From assembly GCF_014332695.1 (NCBI RefSeq), contig NZ_MBUA01000027.1:124001-188000 (forward strand): 64,000 bases of DNA, given 5' to 3'. This document shows positions 35,880-45,100 of this stretch, in pieces (the stretch's first letter is position 1; every line of letters begins with the position of its first letter). The position numbers and the translations under genes are program-made. A model generated the notes under the pieces. That model was not told where the DNA came from and did no database searches. It saw only the letters and a list, made by a program, of their open reading frames with translations. This stretch comes from Flavihumibacter stibioxidans. GTDB taxonomy: Bacteria; Bacteroidota; Bacteroidia; Chitinophagales; Chitinophagaceae.

Positions 35880-36710
35880 ATGAGTGACCTGATCTGCCTT
35901 GAGAAAATACACAATATAAACATCTCCAGCCTCGAAATAGTTTCATCCCGCCTTGGCCGGACCGTTAAGGCAGATGCCTTTGTCCCTGCGGGATTGCAGC
36001 CCGGCGATCTGCCGGCACTGTTGCTGATCAACGATGGCCAGGATATGGAAAAATTGGGCTTGAGCAGTATCCTGGCTGATTTTTTTTCAGCACAGGACTC
36101 CCGTCCGCTGGTATGCCTTGCCATTCATGCCGGCGCTGACCGAAAAATGGAATACGGTACGGCCGGCGTTCCTGACTATATGGGCAGGGGTAATAAGGCC
36201 GGCGACTATACCCTTTTTATTTTCGAGGAATTATTACCTTCCATCAGGAAACAACTGGGCATTCCCAGGTTCAGTGAAAAACTTTTTGCCGGGTTTTCTT
36301 TGGGCGGACTGAGTGCTATGGATATCGTGTGGGCGCATCCGCATGAATTTACCCGGGTGGGGGTGTTCTCTGGGTCACTCTGGTGGCGGACCATTGACCA
36401 GGATGATCCTGCTTATGACGATGACAAACACCGGATCATGCACGACCTGGTCCGTAAAGGGAATTATGCCCCCTGGCTGAAATTCTTTTTCATGACCGGC
36501 ACACAGGATGAAACCAATGACCGTAATAATAATGGTATCATCGATTCCATTGATGACACCCTCGGACTGATGGCTGAACTTGAGCGAAAGGGCTATGACC
36601 GCCAGCACGACATGCACTACCTGGAACTGGCAGATGGCCGCCATGATGTGGATACCTGGGCAAGGGCTATGCCGGCTTTCCTGGCCTGGGCGCTGGGGAA
36701 AGGTGAATAG
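35880..36710 (+). CDS. alpha/beta-hydrolase esterase (Fes/IroE-like)
   Basis: A putative esterase of 276 residues from the ATG at 35880 (the 35829 ATG adds a non-conserved leader). GFSLGGLSAMD holds the nucleophile Ser (about residue 138), ADGRHDVDTW the catalytic His, and LLINDGQDM a conserved N-terminal segment. No signal peptide, so it is probably cytosolic. The family hydrolyses siderophore or other acyl esters. It is transcribed divergently from the two ligases, and its neighbourhood suggests it acts on the same metabolite (inference). An array of GAATGGGT repeats follows its stop. Confidence 0.85.
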   Translation: MSDLICLEKIHNINISSLEIVSSRLGRTVKADAFVPAGLQPGDLPALLLINDGQDMEKLGLSSILADFFSAQDSRPLVCLAIHAGADRKMEYGTAGVPDYMGRGNKAGDYTLFIFEELLPSIRKQLGIPRFSEKLFAGFSLGGLSAMDIVWAHPHEFTRVGVFSGSLWWRTIDQDDPAYDDDKHRIMHDLVRKGNYAPWLKFFFMTGTQDETNDRNNNGIIDSIDDTLGLMAELERKGYDRQHDMHYLELADGRHDVDTWARAMPAFLAWALGKGE

Positions 36711-36712
36711 GG

Positions 36713-36757
36713 GAATGGGTGAATGGGTGAATGGGTGAATGGGTGATAAAGTAATCA
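36713..36757. repeat. GAATGGGT x4 tandem repeat with GTGATAAAGTAATCA tail
   Basis: Four exact 8-bp copies (36713-36744), then GATAAAGTAATCA. The tail matches the one at 52852-52866 (GTGAAAAAGTAATCA). Located just after the esterase stop, ahead of the terminator. Confidence 0.85.
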
Positions 36758-36768
36758 ACAATTGAAAT

Positions 36769-36800
36769 AGAAAAAGCCACTCATTTGAGTGGCTTTTTCT
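36769..36800. terminator. bidirectional terminator between convergent genes
   Basis: AGAAAAAGCCACTCA (36769-36783) pairs perfectly with TGAGTGGCTTTTTCT (36786-36800) over a 2-nt loop. A and T runs on both sides serve the esterase on the plus strand and the TonB receptor on the minus strand. Confidence 0.9.
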
Positions 36801-36817
36801 ATTATTATATTATTCCG

Positions 36818-39800
36818 TTAGAAGTTGAAACGGAGTCCGATCTGGCTGGTCCAGCGACTGCTGTTGAAAGCACCATCACTAACAGTGTAAGGCTTTCCAT
36901 CGGAAGGCTGGGTAAAGCGGAAGGTAGGTGTAAGGTCTGTGGCACTTACATAACCTGCAAAATCCAGGATCCTGTAGTTGTCGTTGGTAGCCCAGAACTG
37001 ACGGCCCCACTCACGGTTCAGCATATTCGTAAAGTTGAATACATCGTAAGTGATCTGGAACTGGTAGTTCTTGCGTGCAATCCGGATATTGAAGTCCTGC
37101 TGAATCTTCAGGTCAACAACATGGGTGAAAGGAAGACGGGCACCATTCCTTTCAGCATACTGACCACGACGATTTTTCAGATGGTCATCCTTTTCAATGA
37201 AGGTATTGAACAGGTCCCACTGCTGGGCAGGAGTAAGTGCTCCGTTCTGTACGAACCTGATCTCATTGCTGTTACGGGGAACATAGATCAGGTCATTGTC
37301 TTCATTGTTATCAAAATCACGAACCATACCGCGGCCCATTACATAACTAAACGGAGATCCGCTCTGGCCATTATACACAAGTGAGAAAGTGGTTGCCAGG
37401 AACTTGTTGGCATAAGTGATCTTCTTGGCAACGTAAGCGTTGATACGATGTGCAATATCGAAGTCGCTGGTACTGCGGGGCATATAGTTACGACCGTTTA
37501 CAGTTTCCATATACCTCCACTGGGAGCTGTTTTGGGAGCTGGTACCTTCATTCATCACCACGGAGTTGCCGTAAGTGTAGTTGGCATTGAAGGCAAATCC
37601 GTTTCTCCAGGCTTTGTCAATGGTAAAGGTGAAGTTGTAGGCAAATCCTTTCTTGTCGTCGTTGTTATACAGCAGAAAAACACCGGTATAGGGGTTGCTG
37701 CCGTCGGCGCGCATCGGGATGTTTTTGGGGAAACTTCCACTGAGATCGTACACATTACGAACATCAGCCCCGACAGATTTTAGAGTAGGAGGAAGGATAT
37801 TAACCTGCTTGTAGGCGATCTCGTTGATGTTTTTCGTGAATACACCTTCCACTGAAAGCTTCCAGCCATTGTTCAGGTTCTTGTCAACACCTAATGAGGT
37901 ACGGAACACCTTATTCAGACGGAAATCTTTTGAAATCAGGTTTACCTCACCTGATGGCAGCCTTGCACTCAGTCCGAAGTCCTGCAGGTTATACTGACCG
38001 TACGGGTCAGGACGGAACTCTACGTTGGAGCGGTTCAGACCTGCAATGCTTACACCGTTCTGGTTGTAAACACCACCAGGCCATACGAGGGGTACACGAC
38101 CGGTAAAAGTACCGAAACCGCCACGGATGGTGATACCTTCGTCTTCGATCTTATAGGTGAAACCAATGCGGGGGTTGATTGACCACTTTGGATCAGTCAT
38201 CTGGCCACTTTTGGCGCCACGCAGGTCATAGTACTGGCTGATGGCTGCAGCTGCGGTATCGTTGAAGAACCTGTCGGTACGGGGATCATCCAGGTAAATG
38301 GTATTGTCTGCGCGGAGACCGAGGTTCAGGGTGAAATTATCAGTTACCTTGATCTCGTCGTTTACGAAGAAGCCCAAACGAAGCGCCTTGAATTTGGCTG
38401 CAGCATTCACGCTTTCATCGCCGGTTACACCCGGATCAACCAGGGAGTAGGAACGGTTATAGGTTGAAGCAACCCCGCCATCCAGGAATGTCTGCAGGTT
38501 GGGGAATACATATGATCCATAGTTCTGGCGGATAAAGATATTATAGGAGTCGCTGAACTCATTATCCGTACCCAGTGAAATGGTATGCTTTCCTTTATAG
38601 ATTTTAAATACATCAAACAGTGCGATGTTCTTTTGCTTCAGTTGGTTACCGGTAGAGAATTCTTCTGTACCGAATACCAGTCTTCCGCTACCGTCAGTGA
38701 TGCTAACACGGGGGAAAGCGCCGCCCAGGGGACCACGGTCATCCACCACATTGGTGAAGGTGAGCAACAACTTGTTGTTTGTCCTGTTCGAGAAACGGCT
38801 GTTCAGCTCCAAAGAACCAGAATTGGTTTTGTTGGGCATTACATAACCATTGTTGTAAAAGTTAATGGTCTGCACTGCACTGCGGCTAACGTTGTTTCGC
38901 TCTGCGTTGTTGTAACGGTAGCTGAGGCTGAGCTTGTGCTTGGTGCTGATATTCCAGTCGATTTTAGCAGCAACCCTGTCGGCATTCAGCTTTTCAGCGT
39001 TGTCAAGGTATCCGCCGGCATCGTAACTGTATTTGCTCTTTAAAACAGAAACCAGGTTGTCGATATCTGCCTTGCTGGATGTGCCTCTGTAGGTGGAAAT
39101 ATCAAAAGGCTGCGGAGTTTCATCACGCTGCATGTCTATGTTGAAGAAATAGAAGAGCTTGTTTTTGATGATCGGGCCACCCACACGGAAACCATAGGTT
39201 TTTTTGGTGAAATCACTCAGTTTTGTCCTTTTGTCTTTGTCACCTGAAGGTGTCATACCACTCAGGTTCTGGTTCCGGAAAAAGTAATAGAGACTTCCCT
39301 GGAATTCATTGGTACCACTACGTGTAATGGCATTGATACCACCACCTGTAAAGTTACCAAGAGAAGCATCATAGGGCGAAACCACTACCTGGAACTGATC
39401 GATCGCATCAATGGAAATCGGAGAAGATCCTGTTTGACCACCGTTGGTTCCACTGGCAGCCAGACCAAATACGTCGTTGTTCACTGCACCATCAATATAG
39501 AAGGAGTTATACCGGTTGTTCTGACCGGCAATCGCAACACCACCATCACCGGTGATCTTGGCCTGGGGTACAAAACGCAGGAAATCTGAGATATTACGAC
39601 CAACCGTTGGCAGGTTAGCCATCTTGTCACGGCCTACAGAAGTTTCTGTGCCGCCTTTTCCGGTTTCCCGGGCACGTGCCCTTCCGGAAACAACGACCTC
39701 TGTCAATTGCTCCTGGGTGTCTTTCAGGCTGAAATTCTGTTTTTCAGTTTCACCAAGATCTACAAAAATGTCTTCCCTGGTAGAAGATTGAAAGCCTACA

Positions 39801-40051
39801 AAAGAAACCTGTATGCGATAAGGACCACCTGGGTTGATGTTGGCCAGGTCATAACGGCCTCCGGAACGGGTTACAGCTGTATAAACTGATCCGGTTGGTA
39901 CATGGGTCACGGTTACCGTAGCGCCTACAAGAGGCTCTCCTGAATTGGTTTTAACCAATCCACTCATGCTACTGGTAGTAACCTGAGCCGTTGTGCTGAT
40001 CGCGAATGCCATAAAAAGGCATACTAATCGTACAATTCTCTTCAAAAGCAT
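36818..40051 (-). CDS. Oar-like TonB-dependent receptor
   Basis: A 1077-residue outer membrane receptor. Signal peptide to about residue 22 (ends STTAQ). A carboxypeptidase-regulatory-like domain (about 28-115) has SGEPLVGATVTVTHVPTGS and SVGFQ. The plug has a TonB-box-like LTEVVVSGRA and FLRFVPQAKITGDGGVAIAG. A long barrel with Asn-rich loops ends at LRFNF, the aromatic C-terminus typical for outer membrane insertion. Oar relatives carry or export proteins or large substrates. No SusD partner is adjacent. It is monocistronic, with a terminator directly downstream. Confidence 0.92.
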   Translation of the reverse strand: MLLKRIVRLVCLFMAFAISTTAQVTTSSMSGLVKTNSGEPLVGATVTVTHVPTGSVYTAVTRSGGRYDLANINPGGPYRIQVSFVGFQSSTREDIFVDLGETEKQNFSLKDTQEQLTEVVVSGRARARETGKGGTETSVGRDKMANLPTVGRNISDFLRFVPQAKITGDGGVAIAGQNNRYNSFYIDGAVNNDVFGLAASGTNGGQTGSSPISIDAIDQFQVVVSPYDASLGNFTGGGINAITRSGTNEFQGSLYYFFRNQNLSGMTPSGDKDKRTKLSDFTKKTYGFRVGGPIIKNKLFYFFNIDMQRDETPQPFDISTYRGTSSKADIDNLVSVLKSKYSYDAGGYLDNAEKLNADRVAAKIDWNISTKHKLSLSYRYNNAERNNVSRSAVQTINFYNNGYVMPNKTNSGSLELNSRFSNRTNNKLLLTFTNVVDDRGPLGGAFPRVSITDGSGRLVFGTEEFSTGNQLKQKNIALFDVFKIYKGKHTISLGTDNEFSDSYNIFIRQNYGSYVFPNLQTFLDGGVASTYNRSYSLVDPGVTGDESVNAAAKFKALRLGFFVNDEIKVTDNFTLNLGLRADNTIYLDDPRTDRFFNDTAAAAISQYYDLRGAKSGQMTDPKWSINPRIGFTYKIEDEGITIRGGFGTFTGRVPLVWPGGVYNQNGVSIAGLNRSNVEFRPDPYGQYNLQDFGLSARLPSGEVNLISKDFRLNKVFRTSLGVDKNLNNGWKLSVEGVFTKNINEIAYKQVNILPPTLKSVGADVRNVYDLSGSFPKNIPMRADGSNPYTGVFLLYNNDDKKGFAYNFTFTIDKAWRNGFAFNANYTYGNSVVMNEGTSSQNSSQWRYMETVNGRNYMPRSTSDFDIAHRINAYVAKKITYANKFLATTFSLVYNGQSGSPFSYVMGRGMVRDFDNNEDNDLIYVPRNSNEIRFVQNGALTPAQQWDLFNTFIEKDDHLKNRRGQYAERNGARLPFTHVVDLKIQQDFNIRIARKNYQFQITYDVFNFTNMLNREWGRQFWATNDNYRILDFAGYVSATDLTPTFRFTQPSDGKPYTVSDGAFNSSRWTSQIGLRFNF

Positions 40052-40212
40052 AATGTGTATGTTTTACAAATTTGGTGCAAAGAAAGGCAATAATCCACGA
40101 AAACCATTATGACAATATTAACAAATTATAATGCTGCACCAGATTAATGTTTAGCCGTTAAAACTACCCATTTACCATGATAAGTTGATTGCTGGCGGAT
40201 TTGCAGTATACA

Positions 40213-40820
40213 GATGTCTGACATCTTAAATGGTGTCTGACTTCTTGAATAGTGTCTGACATCTTGAATGCGGCCGAATTGTCTGAGATACCGAATCGAA
40301 GGATCTACTGCTTCAGAATGCAAGTCGCTTCGCCTGGTAAATGGTAATACTCCTTGTATGCGGCAATGCTCATAATAAATAGAGGTACTCATGATAAATG
40401 GTAGTACTCATCATAAATGACCATACTCCGGGTAAAAGGCATTGCCTCGGATATAAGACCGTACTTCTGTGTAAGACCATATCCCTGTAAAAGGCATTAT
40501 CCCGGATATATGCCCCTACTTCTGTATAAGATCGCATCCCTGTATAAGACCGCATCCCTGTATAAGACGGTACCCCTTGTAAATGTTCATATCCCTCTTA
40601 AAAGACAGTACCCAAAAAAATACCGAATACCTGGTAAAATACCGAATCCCTGGTAAAAGACTGTACCCCAGAAAAAGGCAGTCTCCCTTGTATAAGACAG
40701 GCCACCGGATGTAAGACAATACCCAGGCTGCAAGATAGCCTGCCTGGCAACAGACATTTACCCGGGTGTCAAACACCCTGAAAGATGTCAGACACTACGC
40801 AAGATGTCAGACACCTTATC
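40213..40820. repeat. array of degenerate ~19-bp repeats with inverted terminal motifs
   Basis: About 30 units at 18-19 bp spacing fill this gene-free region. At the left, TGTCTGACATCTT stands at 40215 and 40253 with a TGTCTGACTTCTT variant at 40234 (exact 19-bp steps). Middle units read roughly C-C-C-T-G-T-A-T-A-A-G-A-C-N-G-T-A. At the right, AAGATGTCAGACA stands at 40782 and 40801 (again 19 bp apart), the reverse complement of the left motif. AGATGTCTGACATCT is a perfect palindrome. No credible ORF crosses it. Function not recognised. Confidence 0.9.
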
Positions 40821-40840
40821 CGGGGACGGCTAACTTTCGT

Positions 40841-40848
40841 TAGTTTTG
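40841..40848 (+). promoter_or_regulatory. probable -7 promoter element for ribBA
   Basis: TAGTTTTG fits TAnnTTTG and lies 16 bp before the ribBA ATG. A clear -33 TTTG is missing at the usual distance. No FMN-riboswitch-like structure is apparent between the repeat array and the start. Confidence 0.4.
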
Positions 40849-40863
40849 TAATAAATATTTTAT

Positions 40864-42072
40864 ATGCTGGATAGTATCGAAAGTGCTATTGATGATATCA
40901 GGGAAGGTAAAATGCTGATTGTGGTGGACGACGAGGACCGGGAAAATGAAGGCGATTTTGTGATCGCAGCCCGCCATGTGACGCCGGAAGTGATCAATTT
41001 CATGAGTAAGGAAGGACGCGGACTGATTTGTGCCCCCCTCATGGAAGAGCGCTGCGACGAGCTGAAACTGGAAATGATGGTCAATAGCAACACTGCCCTG
41101 CATGAAACTGCTTTCACAGTTTCGGTCGACCTGCTCGGGCATGGATGTACTACCGGCATTTCTGCACACGATCGGGCTAAAACGATCCTGGCCCTCATAA
41201 ATCCCGATACCCGTCCGGATGAACTCGGCCGTCCGGGGCATATTTTCCCGCTCCGCGCCAAAAAAGGCGGCGTACTCAGAAGGGCCGGACATACAGAAGC
41301 TACCATCGATCTGGCCCGGCTGGCGGGGCTTGAACCTGCCGGGGTACTGGTGGAAATCCTCAATGAAGACGGTTCCATGGCCCGTTTGCCTCAACTTCAG
41401 GAGATTTCCAGAAAGCTGGGAATCAAGATCGTTTCCATTAAAGACCTGATCGAATACCGTATTAAAAGAGACAGCCTGATCGATGAAGTTGTCAGCGTGG
41501 ATATGCCTACTAAATATGGGCATTTCAAAATGGTGGCTTTTAAAGAAAAGCACACCCAGAATGAACACATTGCCCTGATTAAAGGGGAGTGGGAAAAGGA
41601 TGAGCCAATTATGGTTCGGGTGCATTCATCCTGCTTTACCGGCGATATCCTGGGATCCCTGCGTTGCGATTGCGGAGAACAACTGCATAAAGCATTACAG
41701 ATGGTGGAAGAAGCAGGCAAGGGAGTTGTTTTATATATGAACCAGGAGGGCAGGGGTATTGGCCTGATGAACAAGCTCAGGGCATACAAACTCCAGGAAG
41801 AAGGCATGGATACCGTGGAGGCCAATCTTCACCTCGGCTTCCCCATGGACAAGAGGGATTACGGGGTAGGAGCGCAGATTCTCCGTCACCTGGGTATCAC
41901 CAAAATGAGGCTGATCAGTAATAACCCGAAAAAACGTGCCGGACTTATAGGATATGGCATTGAAATCGTCGATTGTGTTCCCATTAAGATTAAGGCGAAC
42001 CCCTTCAATGAAAAATACCTGAAGACCAAACGGGACAAGATGGGACACCGGATACTGGACAATGAAGGATAG
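40864..42072 (+). CDS. ribBA: bifunctional DHBP synthase / GTP cyclohydrolase II
   Basis: Supplies both precursors of riboflavin. Residues about 1-200 are the RibB domain, which makes 3,4-dihydroxy-2-butanone 4-phosphate ([12 protein letters not shown], with acidic metal ligands; [12 protein letters not shown]). Residues about 205-400 are the RibA domain, which opens the GTP imidazole ring ([18 protein letters not shown] with three zinc Cys; [21 protein letters not shown]). All catalytic residues I can place are present. Length of 402 fits the fusion. It is monocistronic and convergent with the TamB-like gene, 45 bp between stops. Confidence 0.96.
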   Translation: MLDSIESAIDDIREGKMLIVVDDEDRENEGDFVIAARHVTPEVINFMSKEGRGLICAPLMEERCDELKLEMMVNSNTALHETAFTVSVDLLGHGCTTGISAHDRAKTILALINPDTRPDELGRPGHIFPLRAKKGGVLRRAGHTEATIDLARLAGLEPAGVLVEILNEDGSMARLPQLQEISRKLGIKIVSIKDLIEYRIKRDSLIDEVVSVDMPTKYGHFKMVAFKEKHTQNEHIALIKGEWEKDEPIMVRVHSSCFTGDILGSLRCDCGEQLHKALQMVEEAGKGVVLYMNQEGRGIGLMNKLRAYKLQEEGMDTVEANLHLGFPMDKRDYGVGAQILRHLGITKMRLISNNPKKRAGLIGYGIEIVDCVPIKIKANPFNEKYLKTKRDKMGHRILDNEG

Positions 42073-42117
42073 CAGGCCCGGATGGCCAACAATAGTTGAC
42101 CCGTTCGTGTTTCCAGG

Positions 42118-45100
42118 TTATTGCTCTGTGCTGTCAGTCGAAACAGGCAGAATGATGGATGCTTTCTTTTTCTTGCGCGTGAACAATTCCCTGATGCGAT
42201 CAAATTCTTTCCGGTAGGATAAACTGATACCCGAACGCTGAAGGGCACTCTGGTAAACATAGCTCCAGTTGTTGCGGTAAAAGAAGGTGATCCTGAATTT
42301 ACCATCAGGCGTCAGTTTGTATTCAGCCGATACATCCGGAAGGAACTGGAAGGTTGCCGACTGCCTCGAATTGATCCCGAAGTCAATGGCGCTGCCCACC
42401 ATAAAGGTCAGCCGTTCATTCAGGTAACTCTTCGCCACACTCAGGTTGATATTGGTACGGTCCGGCAACAGGATCTGCGAATTAGACTGCCCTGAAATAT
42501 TGGTGCCGCTGTACAGGGATGCGCTCATATTCAGTTGCAGGCTTTTATCATTGAAAACATTCTGCAGGATCTTGGAGAATTCATTGGAAATCACATTGGA
42601 TAGAAAGCCGGAGATACTGCTTACCACCAGGCTTTCAAAAGCAGTATTGGCAAAGGATGAGCTGTTGTTCTGCAAACTGCCCGCAGCTGTAAGCGGACCG
42701 AAATTATTGAACAGGATCAGGTAAGAAACCTGCTTGTTCAGTTCATTCTCATCCTTGTGGATTATACTCAGCAGGGTCTGTGCCTGGAAATTATTCCTGA
42801 TCGGGCTGTTGTCGGGTAATTCGATCTGGAACCGAATCCTGGGTGCCGATAATTTTTCCGTGATATTGGCGATGATATATACCGTTCCCCTGTAACGCTT
42901 AACTCTTTCATCGTCGACCCCAAATCCGCCACTGCTCAGCAGATCGCTGAACTTAACATTGTTGGCTTCATACAGGGCATCAATCTTCATGGTGGCTTCA
43001 TAAGGATCTCCGTTCCAGGAAATATAGTTGTTACGTTCCGGTAACAGCTTGAAATTCTTTTTCCATGCCTGGAAATTGAAATCATAAGATCCGTTTTCAA
43101 TATCATAACGGCCTGTCATGGTCAGGTTCTCATTGGTGCCCACCCGCATTTTCAGGTTGCCATGGCCTTTGGCGGAGATGATGTCACCTGTTGCTTCATC
43201 GATGATCATGTACACATTGGCCTTGTTATTGGCGGTTATGTCAAGGCCAATGGTGAGGTTGCTTTCTTCACCATAAGGTTTGTAGGCTTCCATCTCTTTA
43301 CCGTACTCCTTCCATACGATAAAATCGGCCTCCGCACTCTGCCTGGAAGAACCGGTTGCGATATAAATATTACTGCTGTCGGTTGGTTCGCCGCTGACAT
43401 CCATATTCATATCGTACATGGGGCCACTGAACCGCATGTTGGCCTTTCCGACCACGTTCCCATAGAAATATTTATTGTCCAGTGAGGTTGTGTTCAGCAA
43501 CAATAATTTACTGGTTCTGACATTGAAGTCAAAAGCCATGTCGTTGAAATTGTTGTGATATAATTTTCCTTCCAGCAGTTCGCCTTTGTTGCCCAGTGTA
43601 TCCTGTAACTGGAACCTGCCGAAATCAATCAGGCCGTCCGAAAACTTCACAAGGGCTGATGGTATCTTATAATATACTTTGGTATAATCCACCAGCAATC
43701 CGCCGTCCTGCAGGCTGATGTCGCCCAGGTATTTAAGGTTGCCTCCTTTTCCGGCAATCCTCAACTGACCGGTGGCATTTCCATCCAGCTTGCTGAAAAT
43801 GCCGGTAAGGTATTGTTGCAGCAAACTGATTTTTGTCCTTTGGAGATTTACCGTAATATCCACCTGATCCGCTAAACTGTCTTTGGTATTCACCAGGCCG
43901 GCCAGGTCAAAATTGTAGTTTTCATTGGCAGAGATGGTTTTAAAAGTCACTTTGCCTGACCTGGAAGAATAGGTGCTGCTGATGTCGAGAACGCCGATGG
44001 AGTCGTTGTCCAGGCGGAATTGATCTGCCCTGGCATTTGCCTCAACCTGCAGGTTGGTGAAGGGATCGATCACTTCCACTGTTCCGGTAAACAAACCTTC
44101 GAGGCGGTTGCTTTTCACAAAGAAGGGAGCGAAGTCGCCGATATTGATCTGTTTTAGGTCCACTTTAAGGTCATTACCCTTACCAATAGACGAAGGCGCC
44201 GATGTGATCATGATCTCCTGGTCACCGCTGTAAATCCGCACTCCGTCAGTCGTGACAAGTTCTTTGGTAAGGATGATTTCCCCACCATTTTCAATGACCC
44301 ACTCTTTTTCATTGATATCAAAACTGGATGGATTGAAGAGTACGCGGATACCGTTTTTTAATGTTTGTACCTCGCCGGAGATATCGGCCCTGTTGAGGGT
44401 CTGGTTGGCACTGGTGCTGATATGCACTTTCGACAGGTCGTTACTGGCGCTTACTGATACCTGTGAGCCCGGGAAATGCAGGCTGTCATTCACCTGTATG
44501 TCACCCACAATTGTTGAAACTGCCAGCGAGTCATAGTTACCCCTGCCTTCCAGTTTCACATTTGAAAATGCAAGTTTGTTGTAACCGAATTGTGGGATGT
44601 CGGCATCCACATCGAAAATATTTTCATCGGTGTTCAGCCTGCCGTTGATAGTGGAATAATTAAAACCCTTCAGTCGTTTGTCAAGCAGATCGAGGTAATC
44701 ATCCACCTTCCTGGTGGTGATGAAGAAACTGAAATTATTGCTCACTTTCCTTTTGGAAGCGGCGATATAGCTGGGGTAATACCTGTTCAGGAAGGTCTGG
44801 AATGCATCCGGCAAGGAACTGATATTGAATTTTCCGGCGAGTACCCCCTCGAATTCATTGCTCTTTACCGTAATAGTCTTATTCCCGTTGCTCTGAAGGG
44901 AAGATTCCACAAACAAAGAGTCAAAGGAAATACGCTGGCCGTTTTTGAAAATCGAGGCATCTGATACCCTGGCGGTTCCTATGAAGTTGTCTACGGTATT
45001 TCCGGTAAAGTCCATGTTGAAGGTTCCGTTGATATCGAGCTCTTCTTTCGAAAACCTCATATTACGAAGGTTCGCGTTCACTATCAGTGCGTCAAAATTG

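Noticed and set aside
40417-40776. Open frames of about 80 codons on both strands inside the repeat array
   Set aside because: They only mirror the 19-bp repeat in successive frames, have odd composition (many Tyr, Lys, Cys, Pro) and no promoter or relatives I recognise.
40213-40820. CRISPR array
   Set aside because: Units are too short and vary throughout; there is no constant repeat alternating with unique spacers, and no cas gene is present.
40821-40863. FMN riboswitch before ribBA
   Set aside because: The leader after the repeat array is too short and none of the conserved RFN elements is visible.
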